Source of the DNA: Bugula neritina
Taxonomy: Eukaryota > Bryozoa > Gymnolaemata > Cheilostomatida > Bugulidae
Length of the DNA: 64,000 nt
Assembly (NCBI GenBank): GCA_964035545.1
Contig: CAXIUT010000183.1
Coordinates: 868,001-932,000, forward strand
Direction of reading: 5' to 3'
Shown here: positions 46,251 to 60,080 of the stretch, piece after piece
How positions within the stretch are numbered: the stretch's first letter is position 1
How the letters are laid out: every line of letters begins with the position of its first letter
Made by a program: the position numbers and the translations under genes
The notes under the pieces: model-generated
Told to the model about the DNA's origin: nothing
Seen by the model: the letters and a program-made list of their open reading frames with translations, nothing else
Databases searched by the model: none

Positions 46251-47039
46251 ATACACTGTAACATACTGAAATAAACTGCAACATACTACAACATATTGAA
46301 AAACACTGCAACACATTGAAGTATACTGCAACATACCTAAATATACGGTAATATACTGAAATTCACTGTAACGCATTGCAAAATACTGCAACATACTGAA
46401 ATATATTGCGACACATTGCAATATACTGTAACATACTGAAAAATGCTGTAGCACACTGAAATATACTGCAATTCACTGAAATATACTGCAACATACTGAA
46501 ATACACCGCAACATCCTACAACATACTGAAATACTTTGTAACATATTGAAATACACTGCAACACATTGAAATATACTGCAACATAACGAAATATATGGTA
46601 AAATACTGAAATATATTTTAACACATTGAAAAATACTGCAACATACTGAAATATACTGTAACACACTGAAGTACACTGCAACTCACTGAAATATACTGCA
46701 ATATACAGAAATACACTGCAACATCCTACAAAATGCTGAAATACACTGTAACATATTGAAATACACTGCAACACATTGAAATATACTGCAACATACCGAA
46801 ATATATAGTAAACTACTGAAATATACTGTAACACATTGAAAAATACTGCAACATACTGAAATATACTGCGACACCTAGCAATATACTGCAACATACTGAA
46901 ATACACTGTAACATACTGAAATATACTGCAACATACTGAAATACACTGCTACATACTGAAATATACTGCAACATACTGCAACATACTGAAATACACTGTA
47001 ATATACTGAAATACACTGCAACATACTACCACATATTGA
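46251..47039. repeat. Family B fragment
   Basis: Contains a tattttaac mark near 46,614 and cgacacctag near 46,869, but no cttaccga mark 281 bp upstream, so it is a truncated or recombined family B unit. Nothing else is seen. Confidence 0.65.
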
Positions 47040-48840
47040 AATACACTGCAACACATTGAAATGTACTGCAACATACCGAAATATATGGTAAACTACTAAA
47101 ATATACTGTAACACATTGAAATATACTGCAACATACCTAAATATACGGTAATATACTGAAATATACTGTAACACGTGGAAAAAACTGCAACATACTGAAA
47201 TACGCTGCAACACACTGAAATACACCGCAAAATACCACAACATACTGAAATACACTGTGACATATAGGAATACACTGCAGCACATTGAAATATACTGCAA
47301 CATACCGAAATATATGATAAACTAATGAAATATACTGTAACACATTGAAAAATACCGCAACATACTGAAAAATACTGCGACACATTGCAATATACTGTAA
47401 CATACTGAAATATGCTGTAGCACACTGAAATACACTGCAACATCCTACAACATACTGAAATACACTGTAACATATTGAAATACACTGCAACACATTGAAA
47501 TATACTGCAACATAACAAAATATATGGTAAACTACTGAAATAGACTTTAACACATTGAAAAATACTGCAACATACTGAAATATACTGTAACACACTGAAG
47601 TTTACTGCAACATACTTAAATACACTGTAACATACTGAAATATACTGCAACATACTGAAATACACTGCTACATACTGAAATATACTGCAACGTACTGCAA
47701 CATACTCCAACATACTGAAATACACTGTAACATACTGAAATACACTGCAACATACTACCACATATTGAAATACACTGCAACACATTGAAATGTACTTCAA
47801 CATACCGAAATATAAGGTAAACTACTAAAATATGCTGTAACATATTGAAAAATACTGCAACATACTGAAATATACTGCGACACCTAGCAATATACTGTAA
47901 CATACTGAAATATGCTCTAGCACACTGAAATACAATGCAACTTACTGAAATATACTGCAACATACTGAAGTACACTGCAACATCCTACAATATGCTGAAA
48001 TACACTGTAACATATTGAATTACACTGCAACACTTTGAAATATACTGCAACATACCGAAATATATGGTAAACTACTGCAACATACTACAACATATTGAAA
48101 TACACTGCAACACATTGAAGTATACTGCAACATACCTAAATATACGGTAATATACTGAAATATACTGTAACACATTGAAAAATCCTGCAACATACTGAAA
48201 TATACTGTAACACACCGAAATATATTGCAACATACTGAAATACACTGTAACATACTGAAATATACTGCAACATACTGAAATACACTGCTACATACTGAAA
48301 TATGCTGCAACATACTGCAACATACTGAAATACACTGTAACATACTGAAATAAACTGCAACATACTACAACATATTGAAATACACTGCAACACATTGAAA
48401 TATACTGCAACATACCTAAATATACGGTAATGTACTGAAATTCACTGTAACGCATTGCAAAATACTGCAACATACTGAAATTCACTGCGACACACTGAAA
48501 TACGCTGCAAAATACTACAACATCCTGAAATAAACTGTAACATATTGAAATACACTGCAACAGATTGAAAAATACTGCAACATACTGAAATATACTGTAA
48601 CACACTGAAATATACTGCAACATACTGAAATACACTGTAACATACTGAAGTATACTGCAACATACTGAAATACACTGCTACATACTGAAATATACTGCAA
48701 CATACTGCAACATACTGCAATACACTGTAACATACTGAAATACACTGCAACATACTACAACATATCGAAATACACTGCAACACATTGAAATAGACTGCAA
48801 CACATTGAAATATACTGCAACATAACGAAATATATGGTAA
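47040..48840. repeat. Mixed block, copy of 29.46-31.26 kb
   Basis: Aligns to 29,463-31,263 at a constant offset of 17,577 with scattered substitutions. A gtggaaaa mark lies at 47,175 but the ttcgctg mark expected 503 bp upstream is absent, so the family A module is cut on its left side. No gene. Confidence 0.82.
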
Positions 48841-49960
48841 ACTACTGAAATATATTTTAACACATTGAAAAATACTGCAACATACTGAAATATATTTTAA
48901 CACATTGAAAAATACTGACACATACTGAAATATACTGTAACACACTGAAGTATACTGCAACATACTGAAATACACTGTAACATACTGAAATATACTGCAA
49001 CATACTGAAATACACTGCTACATACTGAAATATACTGCAACGTACTGCATCATACTCCAACATACTGAAATACACTGTAACATACTGAAATACACTGCAA
49101 CATACTACCACATATTGAAATACACTGCAACACATTGAAATACACTGCAACTTACCGAATATATGGTAAACTACTGAAATATACTGTAACGCATTGAAAA
49201 ATACTGCAACATACTGAAATATATTGCGACACATTGCAATATACTGTAACATACTGAAAAATGCTGTAGCACACTGAAATATACTGCTATTCACTGAAAT
49301 ATACTGCAACATACTGAAATACACCGCAACATCCTACAACATACTGAAATACTTTGTAACATATTGAAATACACTGCAACACGTTGAAATATACTGCAAC
49401 ATAACGAAATATATGGTAAACTACTGAAATAAATTTTAACACATTGAAAAATACTGCAACATACTGAAATATATTTTAACACATTGAAAAATACTGCAAC
49501 ATACTGAAATATACTGTAACACACTGAAGTACACTGCAACTCACTGAAATATACTGCAATATACAGAAATACACTGCAACATCCTACAAAATGCTGAAAT
49601 ACACTGTACCATATTGAAATACACTGCAACACATTGAAATATACTGCAACATACCGAAATATATAGTAAACTACTGAAATATACTGTAACACATTGAAAA
49701 ATACTGCAACATACTGAAATACACTGCAACATACCTAAATATACGGTAATATACTGAAATATACTGTAACACACCGAAATATACTGCAACATACTGAAAT
49801 ACACTGTAACATACTGAAATATACTGCAACATACTGAAATACACTGCTACATACTGCAACATACTGCAACATACTGCAACATACTGAAATACACTGTAAC
49901 ATACTGAAATAAACTGCAACATACTACAACATATTGAAATACACTGCAACACATTGAAAT
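48841..49960. repeat. Family B block
   Basis: The cttaccga mark is at 49,151. The expected second mark 281 bp away is present but mutated (aattttaac at 49,432). No gene. Confidence 0.75.
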
Positions 49961-50277
49961 ATACTGCTACATACCTAAATATACGGTAATATACTGAAAT
50001 ATACTGTAACACATTGAAAAAACTGCAACATACTGAAATACACTGCAACGCACTGAAATACACCGCAAAATACTACAACATGCTGAAATACACTGTAACA
50101 TATTGAAATCCACTGCAACACATTGAAATATACTGCAACATACCGAAATATATGGTAAACTAATGAAATATACTGTAACACATTGAAAAATACCGCAACA
50201 TACTGAAATATACTGCGACACATTGCAATATACTGTAATAACTGAAAAATGCTGTAGCACACTGAAATATACTGCAA

Positions 50278-50793
50278 TTCGCTGAAATATACTGCAACAT
50301 ACTGAAATACACCGCAACATCCTACAACATACTAAAATACACTGTAACATTTCGAAATACACTGCAACACATTAAATTATACTGCAACATAACGAAATAT
50401 ATGGTAAACTACTGAAATATATTTTAACAAATTGAAAAATACTGCAACATACTGAAATATACTGTAACACACTGAAGTATACTGCAACATACTGAAATAC
50501 ACTGTAACATACTGAAATATACTGCAACATACTGAAATGCACTGCTACATACTGAAATATACTGCAACGTACTGCAACATACTGCAACATACTGAAATAC
50601 ACTGTAACATACTGAAATACACTGCAACATACTACCACATATTGAAATACACTGCAACACATTGAAATGTACTGCAACATACCGAAATATATGGTAAACT
50701 ACTAAAATATACTGTAACACATTGAAATATACTGCAAAAAACCTAAATATACGGCAGTATACTGAAATATACTGTAACACGTGGAAAAAACTG
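50278..50793. repeat. Family A 503-bp module, copy 7
   Basis: Marks at 50,278 and 50,781, 503 bp apart despite several substitutions near 50,738-50,758. Confidence 0.88.
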
Positions 50794-52285
50794 CAACATA
50801 CTGAAATACGCTGCAACACACTGAAATACACCGCAAAATACCACAACATACTGAAATACACTGTGACATATAGAAATACACTGCAACACATTGAAATATA
50901 CTGCAACATACCGAAATATATGGTAAACTAATGAAATATACTGTAACACATTGAAAAATACCGCAACATACTTAAAAATACTGCGACACATTGCAATATA
51001 CTGTAACATACTGAAATATGCTGTAGCACACTGAAATACACTGCAACATCCTACAACATACTGAAATACACTGTAACATATTGAAATACACTGCAACACA
51101 TTGAAATATACTGCAACATAACAAAATATATGGTAAACTACTGAAATAGACTTTACCACATTGAAAAATACTGCAACATACTGAAATATACTGTAACACA
51201 CTGAAGTATACTGCAACATACTGAAATACACTGTAACATACTGAAATATACTGCAACATACTGAAATACACTGCTACATACTGAAATATACTGCAACGTA
51301 CTGCAACATACTCCAACATACTGAAAAACACTGTAACATACTGAAATACACTGCAACATACAACCACATATTGAAATACACTGCAACACATTGAAATGTA
51401 CTTCAACATACCGAAATATAAGGTAAACTACTAAAATATGCTGTAACATATTGAAAAATACTGCAACATACTGAAATATACTGCGACATTTAGCAATATA
51501 CTGTAACATACTGAAATATGCTTTAGCACACTGAAATACAATGCAACTTACTGAAATATACTGCAACATACTGAAGTACACTGCAACATCCTACAATATG
51601 CTGAAATACACTGTAACATATTGAATTACACTGCAACACTTTGAAATATACTGCAACATACTGAAATATATAGTAAACTACTGAAATATACTGTAACACA
51701 TTGAAAAATACTGCAACATACTGAAATATACTGCAACATACCTAAATATACGGTAATATACTGAAATATACTGTAACACACCGAAATATACTGCAACATA
51801 CTGAAATACACTGTAACATACTGAAATATACTGCAACATACTGAAATACACTGCTACATACTGCAACATACTGCAACATACTGCAACATACTGAAATACA
51901 CTGTAACATACTGAAATAAACTGCAACATACTACAACATATTGAAATACACTGCAACACATTGAAAGATACTGCTACATACCTAAATATACGGTAATATA
52001 CTGAAATATACTGTAACACATTGAAAAAACTGCAACATACTGAAATACACTGCAACGCACTGAAATACACCGCAAAATACTACAACATGCTGAAATACAC
52101 TGTAACATATTGAAATCCACTGCAACACATTGAAATATACTGCAACATACCGAAATATATGGTAAACTAATGAAATATACTGTAACACATTGAAAAATAC
52201 CGCAACATACTGAAATATACTGCGACACATTGCAATATACTGTAACATACTGAAAAATGCTGTAGCACACTGAAATATACTGCAA

Positions 52286-52801
52286 TTCGCTGAAATATAC
52301 TGCAACATACTGAAATACACCGCAACATCCTACAACATACTAAAATACACTGTAACATTTCGAAATACACTGCAACACATTGAATTATACTGCAACATGA
52401 CGAAATATATGGTAAACTACTGAAATATATTTTAACAAATTGAAAAATACTGCAACATACTGAAATATACTGTAACACACTGAAGTATACTGCAACATAC
52501 TGAAATACACTGTAACGTACTGAAATATACTGCAACATACTGAAATACACTGCTACATACTGAAATATACTGCAACGTACTGCAACATACTGCAACATAC
52601 TGAAATACACTGTAACATACTGAAATACACTGCAACATACTACCACATATTGAAATACACTGCAACACATTGAAATGTACTGCAACATACCGAAATATAT
52701 GGTAAACTACTAAAATATACTGTAACACATTGAAATATACTGCAACATACCTAAATATACGGTAATATACTGAAATATACTGTAACACGTGGAAAAAACT
52801 G
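52286..52801. repeat. Family A 503-bp module, copy 8
   Basis: Marks at 52,286 and 52,789, 503 bp apart; 2,008 bp after copy 7. Confidence 0.9.
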
Positions 52802-53640
52802 CAACATACTGAAATACGCTGCAACACACTGAAATACACCGCAAAATACCACAACATACTGAAATACACTGTGACATATAGAAATACACTGCAACACATT
52901 GAAATATACTGCAACATACCGAAATATATGGTAAACTAATGAAATATACTGTAACACATTGAAAAATACCGCAACATACTGAAAAATACTGCGACACATT
53001 GCAATATACTGTAACATACTGAAATATGCTGTAGCACACTGAAATACACTGCAACATCCTACAACATACTGAAATACACTGTAACATATTGAAATACACT
53101 GCAACACATTGAATTATACTGCAACATAACAAAATATATGGTAAACTACTGAAATAGACTTTAACACATTGAAAAATACTGCAACATACTGAAATATACT
53201 GTAACACACTGAAGTATACTGCAACATACTGAAATACACTGTAACATACTGAAATATACTGCAACATACTGAAATACACTGCTACATACTGAAATATACT
53301 GCAACGTACTGCAACATACTCCAACATACTGAAATACACTGTAACATACTGAAATACACTGCAACATACTACCACATATTGAAATACACTGCAACACATA
53401 GAAATGTACTTCAACATACCGAAATATAAGGTAAACTACTAAAATATGCTGTAACATATTGAAAAATACTGCAACATACTGAAATATACTGCGACACCTA
53501 GCAATATACTGTAACATACTGAAATATGCTCTAGCACACTGAAATACAATGCAACTTACTAAAATATACTGCAACATACTGAAGTACACTGCAACATCCT
53601 ACAATATGCTGAAATACACTGTAACATATTGAATTACACT

Positions 53641-54099
53641 GCAACACTTTGAAATATACTGCAACATACCGAAATATATGGTAAACTACTGCAACATACT
53701 ACAACATATTGAAATACACTGCAACACATTGAAGTATACTGCAACATGCCTAAATATACGGTAATATACTGAAATATACTGTAACACACCGAAATATATT
53801 GCAACATACTGAAATACACTGTAACATACTGAAATATACTGCAACATACTGAAATACACTGCTACATACTGAAATATGCTGCAAAATACTACAACATACT
53901 GAAATAAACTGTAACATATTGAAATACACTGCAACAGATTGAAAAATACTGCAACATACTGAAATATACTGTAACACACTGAAATATACTGCAACATACT
54001 GAAATACACTGTAACATACTGAAGTATACTGCAACATACTGAAATACACTGCTACATACTGAAATATACTGCAACATACTGCAACATACTGCAATACAC
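53641..54099. repeat. Family B satellite with local rearrangement
   Basis: This stretch has the decamer set of 54.1-54.5 kb but in shortened form; the same run of variants appears near 53,880-54,110 and again near 54,270-54,500 (offset 390). No gene. Confidence 0.7.
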
Positions 54100-57000
54100 T
54101 GTAACATACTGAAATACACTGCAACATACTACAACATATTGAAATACACTGCAACACATTGAAATATACTGCAACATAACGAAATATCCGGTAATGTACT
54201 GAAATTCACTGTAACGCATTGCAAAATACTGCAACATACTGAAATTCACTGCGACACACTGAAATACGCTGCAAAATACTACAACATACTGAAATAAACT
54301 GTAACATATTGAAATACACTGCAACAGATTGAAAAATACTGCAACATACTGAAATATACTGTAACACACTGAAATATACTGCAACATACTGAAATACACT
54401 GTAACATACTGAAGTATACTGCAACATACTGAAATACACTGCTACATACTGAAATATACTGCAACATACTGCAACATACTGCAATGCACTGTAACATACT
54501 GAAATACACTGCAACATACTACAACATATTGAAATACACTGCAACACATTGAAATATACTGCAACATAACGAAATATATGGTAAACTACTGAAATATATT
54601 TTAACACATTGAAAAATACTGCAACATACTGAAATATATTTTAACACATTGAAAAATACTGCAACATACTGAAATATACTGTAACACACTGAAGTATACT
54701 GCAACATACTGAAATACACTGTAACATACTGAAATATACTGCAACATACTGAAATACACTGCTACATACTGAAATATACTGCAACGTACTGCATCATACT
54801 CCAACATACTGAAATACACTGTAACATACTGAAATACACTGCAACATACTACCACATATTGAAATACACTGCAACACATTGAAATACACTGCAACTTACC
54901 GAATATATGGTAAACTACTGAAGTATACTGTAACGCATTGAAAAATACTGTAACATACTGAAATATATTGCTACACATTGCAATATACTGTAACATACTG
55001 AAAAATGCTGTAGCACACTGAAATATACTGCAATTCACTGAAATATACTGCAACATACTGAAATACACCGCAACATCCTACAACATACTGAAATACACTG
55101 TAACATATTGAAATACACTGCAACACATTGAGATATACTGCAACATATCGAAATATATGGTAAACTACTGAAATATATTTTAACAGATCGAAAAATACTG
55201 CAACATACTGAAATATATTTTAACACATTGAAAAATACTGCAACATACTGAAATATACTGTAACACACTGAAGTACACTGCAACTCACTGAAATATACTG
55301 CAATATACTGAAATACACTGCAACATCCTACAAAATGCTGAAATACACAGTAACATATTGAAATACACTGCAACACATTGAAATATACTGCAATATACCG
55401 AAATATATGGTAAACTACTGAAATATACTGTAACACATTGAAAAAAACTGCAACATACTGAAATATACTGCGACACCTAGCAATATACTGTAACATACTG
55501 AAATATGCTCTAGCACACTGAAATACAATGCAACTCACTGAAATATACTGCAACATACTGAAATACACTGCAACATCCTACAACATGCTGAAATACACTG
55601 TAACATTTTGAACGACACTGCAACACTTTGAAATATACTGCAACATACCGAAATATATGGTAAACTACTGCAACACACTACAACATATTGAAATACACTG
55701 CAACACATTGAAATATACTGCAACATACCTAAATATACTGCAACATACTGAAATACACTGTAACATACTGAAATATACTGACAAATACTGAAATACACTG
55801 CCACATACTGAAATATACTGCAACATACTGAAATATACTGTAACACACTAAAGTACACTGCAACTCACTGAAATATACTGCGATATACTGAAATACACTG
55901 CAACATCCTACAAAATGCTGAAATACACTGTAACATATTGAAATACACTGCAACACATTGAAATATACTGCAACATACCGAAATATATAGTAAACTACTG
56001 AAATATACTGTAACACATTGAAAAATACCGCAACATACTGAAATATTCTGCAACGTACGGCAACATACTCCAACATACTGAAATACACTGTAACATACTG
56101 AAATACACTGCAACATACTACCACATATTGAAATACACTGCAACACATTGAAATGTACTTCAACATACCGAAATATAAGGTAAACTACTAAAATATGCTG
56201 TAACATATTGAAAAATACTGCAACATACTGAAATATACTGCGACACCTAGCAATATACTGTAACATACTGAAATATGCTCTAGCACACTGAAATACAATG
56301 CAACTTACTGAAATATACTGCAACATACTGAAATACACTGCAACATCCTACAATATGCTGAAATACACTGTAACATATTGAAATACACTGCAACACTTTG
56401 AAATATACTGCAACATACCGAAATATATGGTAAACTACTGCAACATACTACAACATATTGAAATACACTGCAACACATTGAAGTATACTGCAACATACCT
56501 AAATATACGGTAATATACTGAAATATACTGTAACACATTGAAAAATCCTGCAACATACTGAAATATACTGTAACACACCGAAATATACCGCAACATACTG
56601 AAATACACTGTAACATACTGAAATATACTGCAACATACTGAAATACACTGCTACATACTGAAATATGCTGCAACATACTGCAACATACTGAAATACACTG
56701 TAACATACTGAAATGAACTGCAACATACTACAACATATTGAAATACACTACAACACATTGAAATATACTGCAACATACCTAAATATACGGTAATATACTG
56801 AAATTCACTGTAACGCATTGCAAAATACTGCAACATACTGAAATATATTGCGACACATTGCAATATACTGTAACATACTGAAAAATGCTGTAGCACACTG
56901 AAATATACTGCAATTCACTGAAATATACTGCAACATACTGAAATACACCGCAACATCCTACAACATACTGAAATACTTTGTAACATATTGAAATACACTG

Positions 57001-57160
57001 CAACACATTGAAATCTACTGCAACATAACGAAATATATGGTAAACTACTGAAATATATTTTAACACATTGAAAAATACTGCAACATACTGAAATATATTT
57101 TAACACATTGAAAAATACTGCAACATACTGAAATATACTGTAACACACTGAAGTACACTG
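54100..57160. repeat. About 3.06-kb HOR copy with the empty insertion site
   Basis: Aligns to 58,627-61,727. The offset is 4,527 up to the insertion site, 4,587 just after it, and 4,567 beyond about 55,780, where this copy has an extra 20 bp. cttaccga lies at 54,895 and tattttaac at 55,176. The site matching the 60-bp insertion, at 55,491-55,492, is uninterrupted satellite (tatactgtaacatactg). The left edge is gradual. Confidence 0.88.
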
Positions 57161-58500
57161 CTACATACTGAAATATACTGCAACATACTGAAATATACTG
57201 TAACACACTGAAGTACACTGCAACTCACTGAAATATACTCCAATATACTGAAATACACTGCAACACATTGAAATACACTGCAACTTACCGGATATATGGT
57301 AAACTACTGAAATATACTGTAACGCATTGAAAAATACTCCAACATACTGAAATATATTGCGACACATTGCAATATACTGTAACATACTGAAAAATGCTGT
57401 AGCACACTGAAATATACTGCAATTCACTGAAATATACTGCAACATACTGAAATACACCGCAACATCCTACAACATACTGAACTACTTTGTAACATACTGA
57501 AATACACTGTAACATACTGAAATAAACTGCAACATACTACAACATATTGAAATACACTGCAACACATTGAAATATACTGCTACATACCTAAATATACGGT
57601 AATATACTGAAATATACTGTAACACATTGAAAAAACTGCAACATACTGAAATACACTGCAACGCACTGAAATACACCGCAAAATACTACAACATGCTGAA
57701 ATACACTGTAACATCTTGAAATCCACTGCAACACATTGAAATATACTGCAACATACCGAAATATATGGTAAACTAATGAAATATACTGTAACACATTGAA
57801 AAATACCGCAACATACTGAAATATACTGCGACACATTGCAATATACTGTAACATATTGAAATATGCTGTAGCACACTGAAATACACTGCAACATCCTACA
57901 ACATACTGAAATACACTGTAACATATTGAAATACACTGCAAGAAATTGAAATAGACTGCAACATAACAAAATATATGGTAAACTACTGAAATAGACTTTA
58001 ACACATTGAAAAATACTGCAACATACAGAAATATACTGTAACACACTGAAATATACTGCAACATACTGAAATACACTGTGACATCCTGAAATATACTGCA
58101 ACATTCTGAAATACACTGCTACATACTGAAATATACTGCAACATACTGCAACATACTGAAATACACTGCAACATACTACAACATACTGAAATACGCTGCA
58201 ACACATTGAAATATACTGCAACATACTGAAATACACAGCTACATACTGAAATATACTGCAACATACTGCAACATACTGAAATACACTGTAATATACTGAA
58301 ATAAACTGCAACATAGTACAACATATGGAAATACGCTGCAACACATTGAAATATACTGCAACATACTGAAATATATCGTAAACTACTGAAATATACTGTA
58401 ACACATTGAAAAAAACTGCAACATACTGAAATATACTGCGACACCTAGCAATATACTGTAACATACTGAAATATGCTCTAGTACACTGAAATACAATGCA
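57161..58500. repeat. Chimeric block joining family B to family A
   Basis: Bases from about 57,170 to 57,497 match the stretch from 62,440 at offset 5,267 and share the rare variants cttaccgg (57,284 and 62,551) and gaactactttg. From about 57,500 to 58,080 the match continues at offset 5,747. This copy therefore lacks 480 bp present at about 62,765-63,245. The tattttaac mark expected 281 bp after 57,284 is missing because of this deletion. There is no gene. Confidence 0.82.
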
Positions 58501-60018
58501 ACTCACTGAAATATACTGCAACATACTGAAATACACTGCAACATACTGAAATATACTGCAACATACTGAAATACACTGCTACATACTGAAATATGCTGCA
58601 ACATACTGCAACATACTGAAATACACTGTAACATACTGAAATAAACTGCAACATACTACAACATATTGAAATACACTGCAACACATTGAAATATACTGCA
58701 ACATACCTAAATATCTGGTAATGTACTGAAATTCACTGTAACGCATTGCAAAATACTGCAACATACTGAAATTCACTGCGACACACTGAAATACGCTGCA
58801 AAATACTACAACATACTGAAATAAACTGTAACATATTGAAATACACTGCAACAGATTGAAAAATACTGCAACATACTGAAATATACTGTAACACACTGAA
58901 ATATACTGCAACATACTGAAATACACTGTAACATACTGAAGTATACTGCAACATACTGAAATACACTGCTACATACTGAAATATACTGCAACATACTGCA
59001 ACATACTGCAATACACTGTAACATACTGAAATACACTGCAACATACTACAACATATTGAAATACACTGCAACACATTGAAATATACTGCAACATAACGAA
59101 ATATATGGTAAACTACTGAAATATATTTTAACACATTGAAAAATACTGCAACATACTGAAATATATTTTAACACATTGAAAAATACTGCAACATACCTAA
59201 ATATACTGTAACACGCTGAAGTATACTGCAACATACTGAAATACACTGTAACATACTGAAATATACTGCAACATACTGAAATACACTGCTACATACTGAA
59301 ATATACTGCAACGTACTGCATCATACTCCAACATACTGAAATACACTGTAACATACTGAAATACACTGCAACATACTACCACATATTGAAATACACTGCA
59401 ACACATTGAAATACACTGCAACTTACCGAATATATGGTAAACTACTGAAGTATACTGTAACGCATTGAAAAATACTGTAACATACTGAAATATATTGCGA
59501 CACATTGCAATATACTGTAACATACTGAAAAATGCTGTAGCACACTGAAATATACTGCAATTCACTGAAATATACTGCAACATACTGAAATACACCGCAA
59601 CATCCTACAACATACTGAAATACACTGTAACATATTGAAATACACTGCAACACATTGAGATATACTGCAACATATCGAAATATATGGTAAACTACTGAAA
59701 TATATTTTAACAGATCGAAAAATACTGCAACATACTGAAATATATTTTAACACATTGAAAAATACTGCAACATACTGAAATATACTGTAACACACTGAAG
59801 TACACTGCAACTCACTGAAATATACTGCAATATACTGAAATACACTGCAACATCCTACAAAATGCTGAAATACACAGTAACATATTGAAATACACTGCAA
59901 CACATTGAAATATACTGCAATATACCGAAATATATCGTAAACTACTGAAATATACTGTAACACATTGAAAAAAACTGCAACATACTGAATTATACTGCGA
60001 CACCTAGCAATATACTGT
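58501..60018. repeat. About 3.1-kb HOR copy, part left of the insertion
   Basis: From 58,627 this is the counterpart of 54,100-55,491 at offset 4,527, with cttaccga at 59,422 and tattttaac at 59,703. It differs from that copy at scattered single bases, for example acatacctaa near 59,193 for acatactgaa. Confidence 0.86.
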
Positions 60019-60078
60019 TCTAATGTCCTTGTGTTATTAAATACCTTTGATGAAATAAACCAAACAAACAAACAAACA
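60019..60078 (+). mobile_element. 60-bp non-satellite insertion, possible retroposon 3' tail
   Basis: This is the only sequence in the window not built from the satellite. It replaces nothing: the left flank ends tatactgt and the right flank resumes aacatactg, exactly as in the uninterrupted copy at 55,482-55,500. It reads tctaatgtccttgtgttatt, then aaatacctttgatgaaataa, then a CAAA run. An AATAAA hexamer lies at 60,054-60,059, just upstream of the CAAA run. A short segment with AATAAA followed by a simple-repeat tail resembles the 3' end of a 5'-truncated LINE or SINE inserted on the + strand. I do not recognise the family. No clear target-site duplication is seen, though short ones would be hard to recognise in a tandem repeat. 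A filler sequence from end joining is an alternative. Confidence 0.6.
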
Positions 60079-60080
60079 AA
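60061..60080 (+). repeat. (CAAA)5 simple repeat
   Basis: Five perfect CAAA units end the 60-bp insertion. The last bases also belong to the resumed satellite (aacatactg), so the right edge is ambiguous by about two bases. Confidence 0.95.

Larger units (their letters stand above)
49961..53640. repeat. Family A block with an internal 2,008-bp repeat
   Basis: ttcgctg marks lie at 50,278 and 52,286, and gtggaaaa marks at 50,781 and 52,789; both pairs are 2,008 bp apart. A local two-base deletion (gtaataactg) lies near 50,235. A cluster of substitutions near 50,738-50,758 removes local plus-strand stop codons and creates the window's one longer plus-strand reading frame, a chance product. Confidence 0.82.

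Noticed and set aside
50722-50931. 69-codon plus-strand reading frame, the only longer one on that strand
   Set aside because: A cluster of substitutions and the two-base deletion at gtggaaaa locally remove the regular TGA. The sequence is ordinary satellite and the frame is not open in the other family A copies.
57580-58536. 318-codon minus-strand open reading frame, the longest in the window
   Set aside because: It is satellite throughout, its peptide is the same 20-residue cycle seen in all minus-strand frames, and it crosses a family B to A junction. Length follows from absence of stop codons in the repeat.
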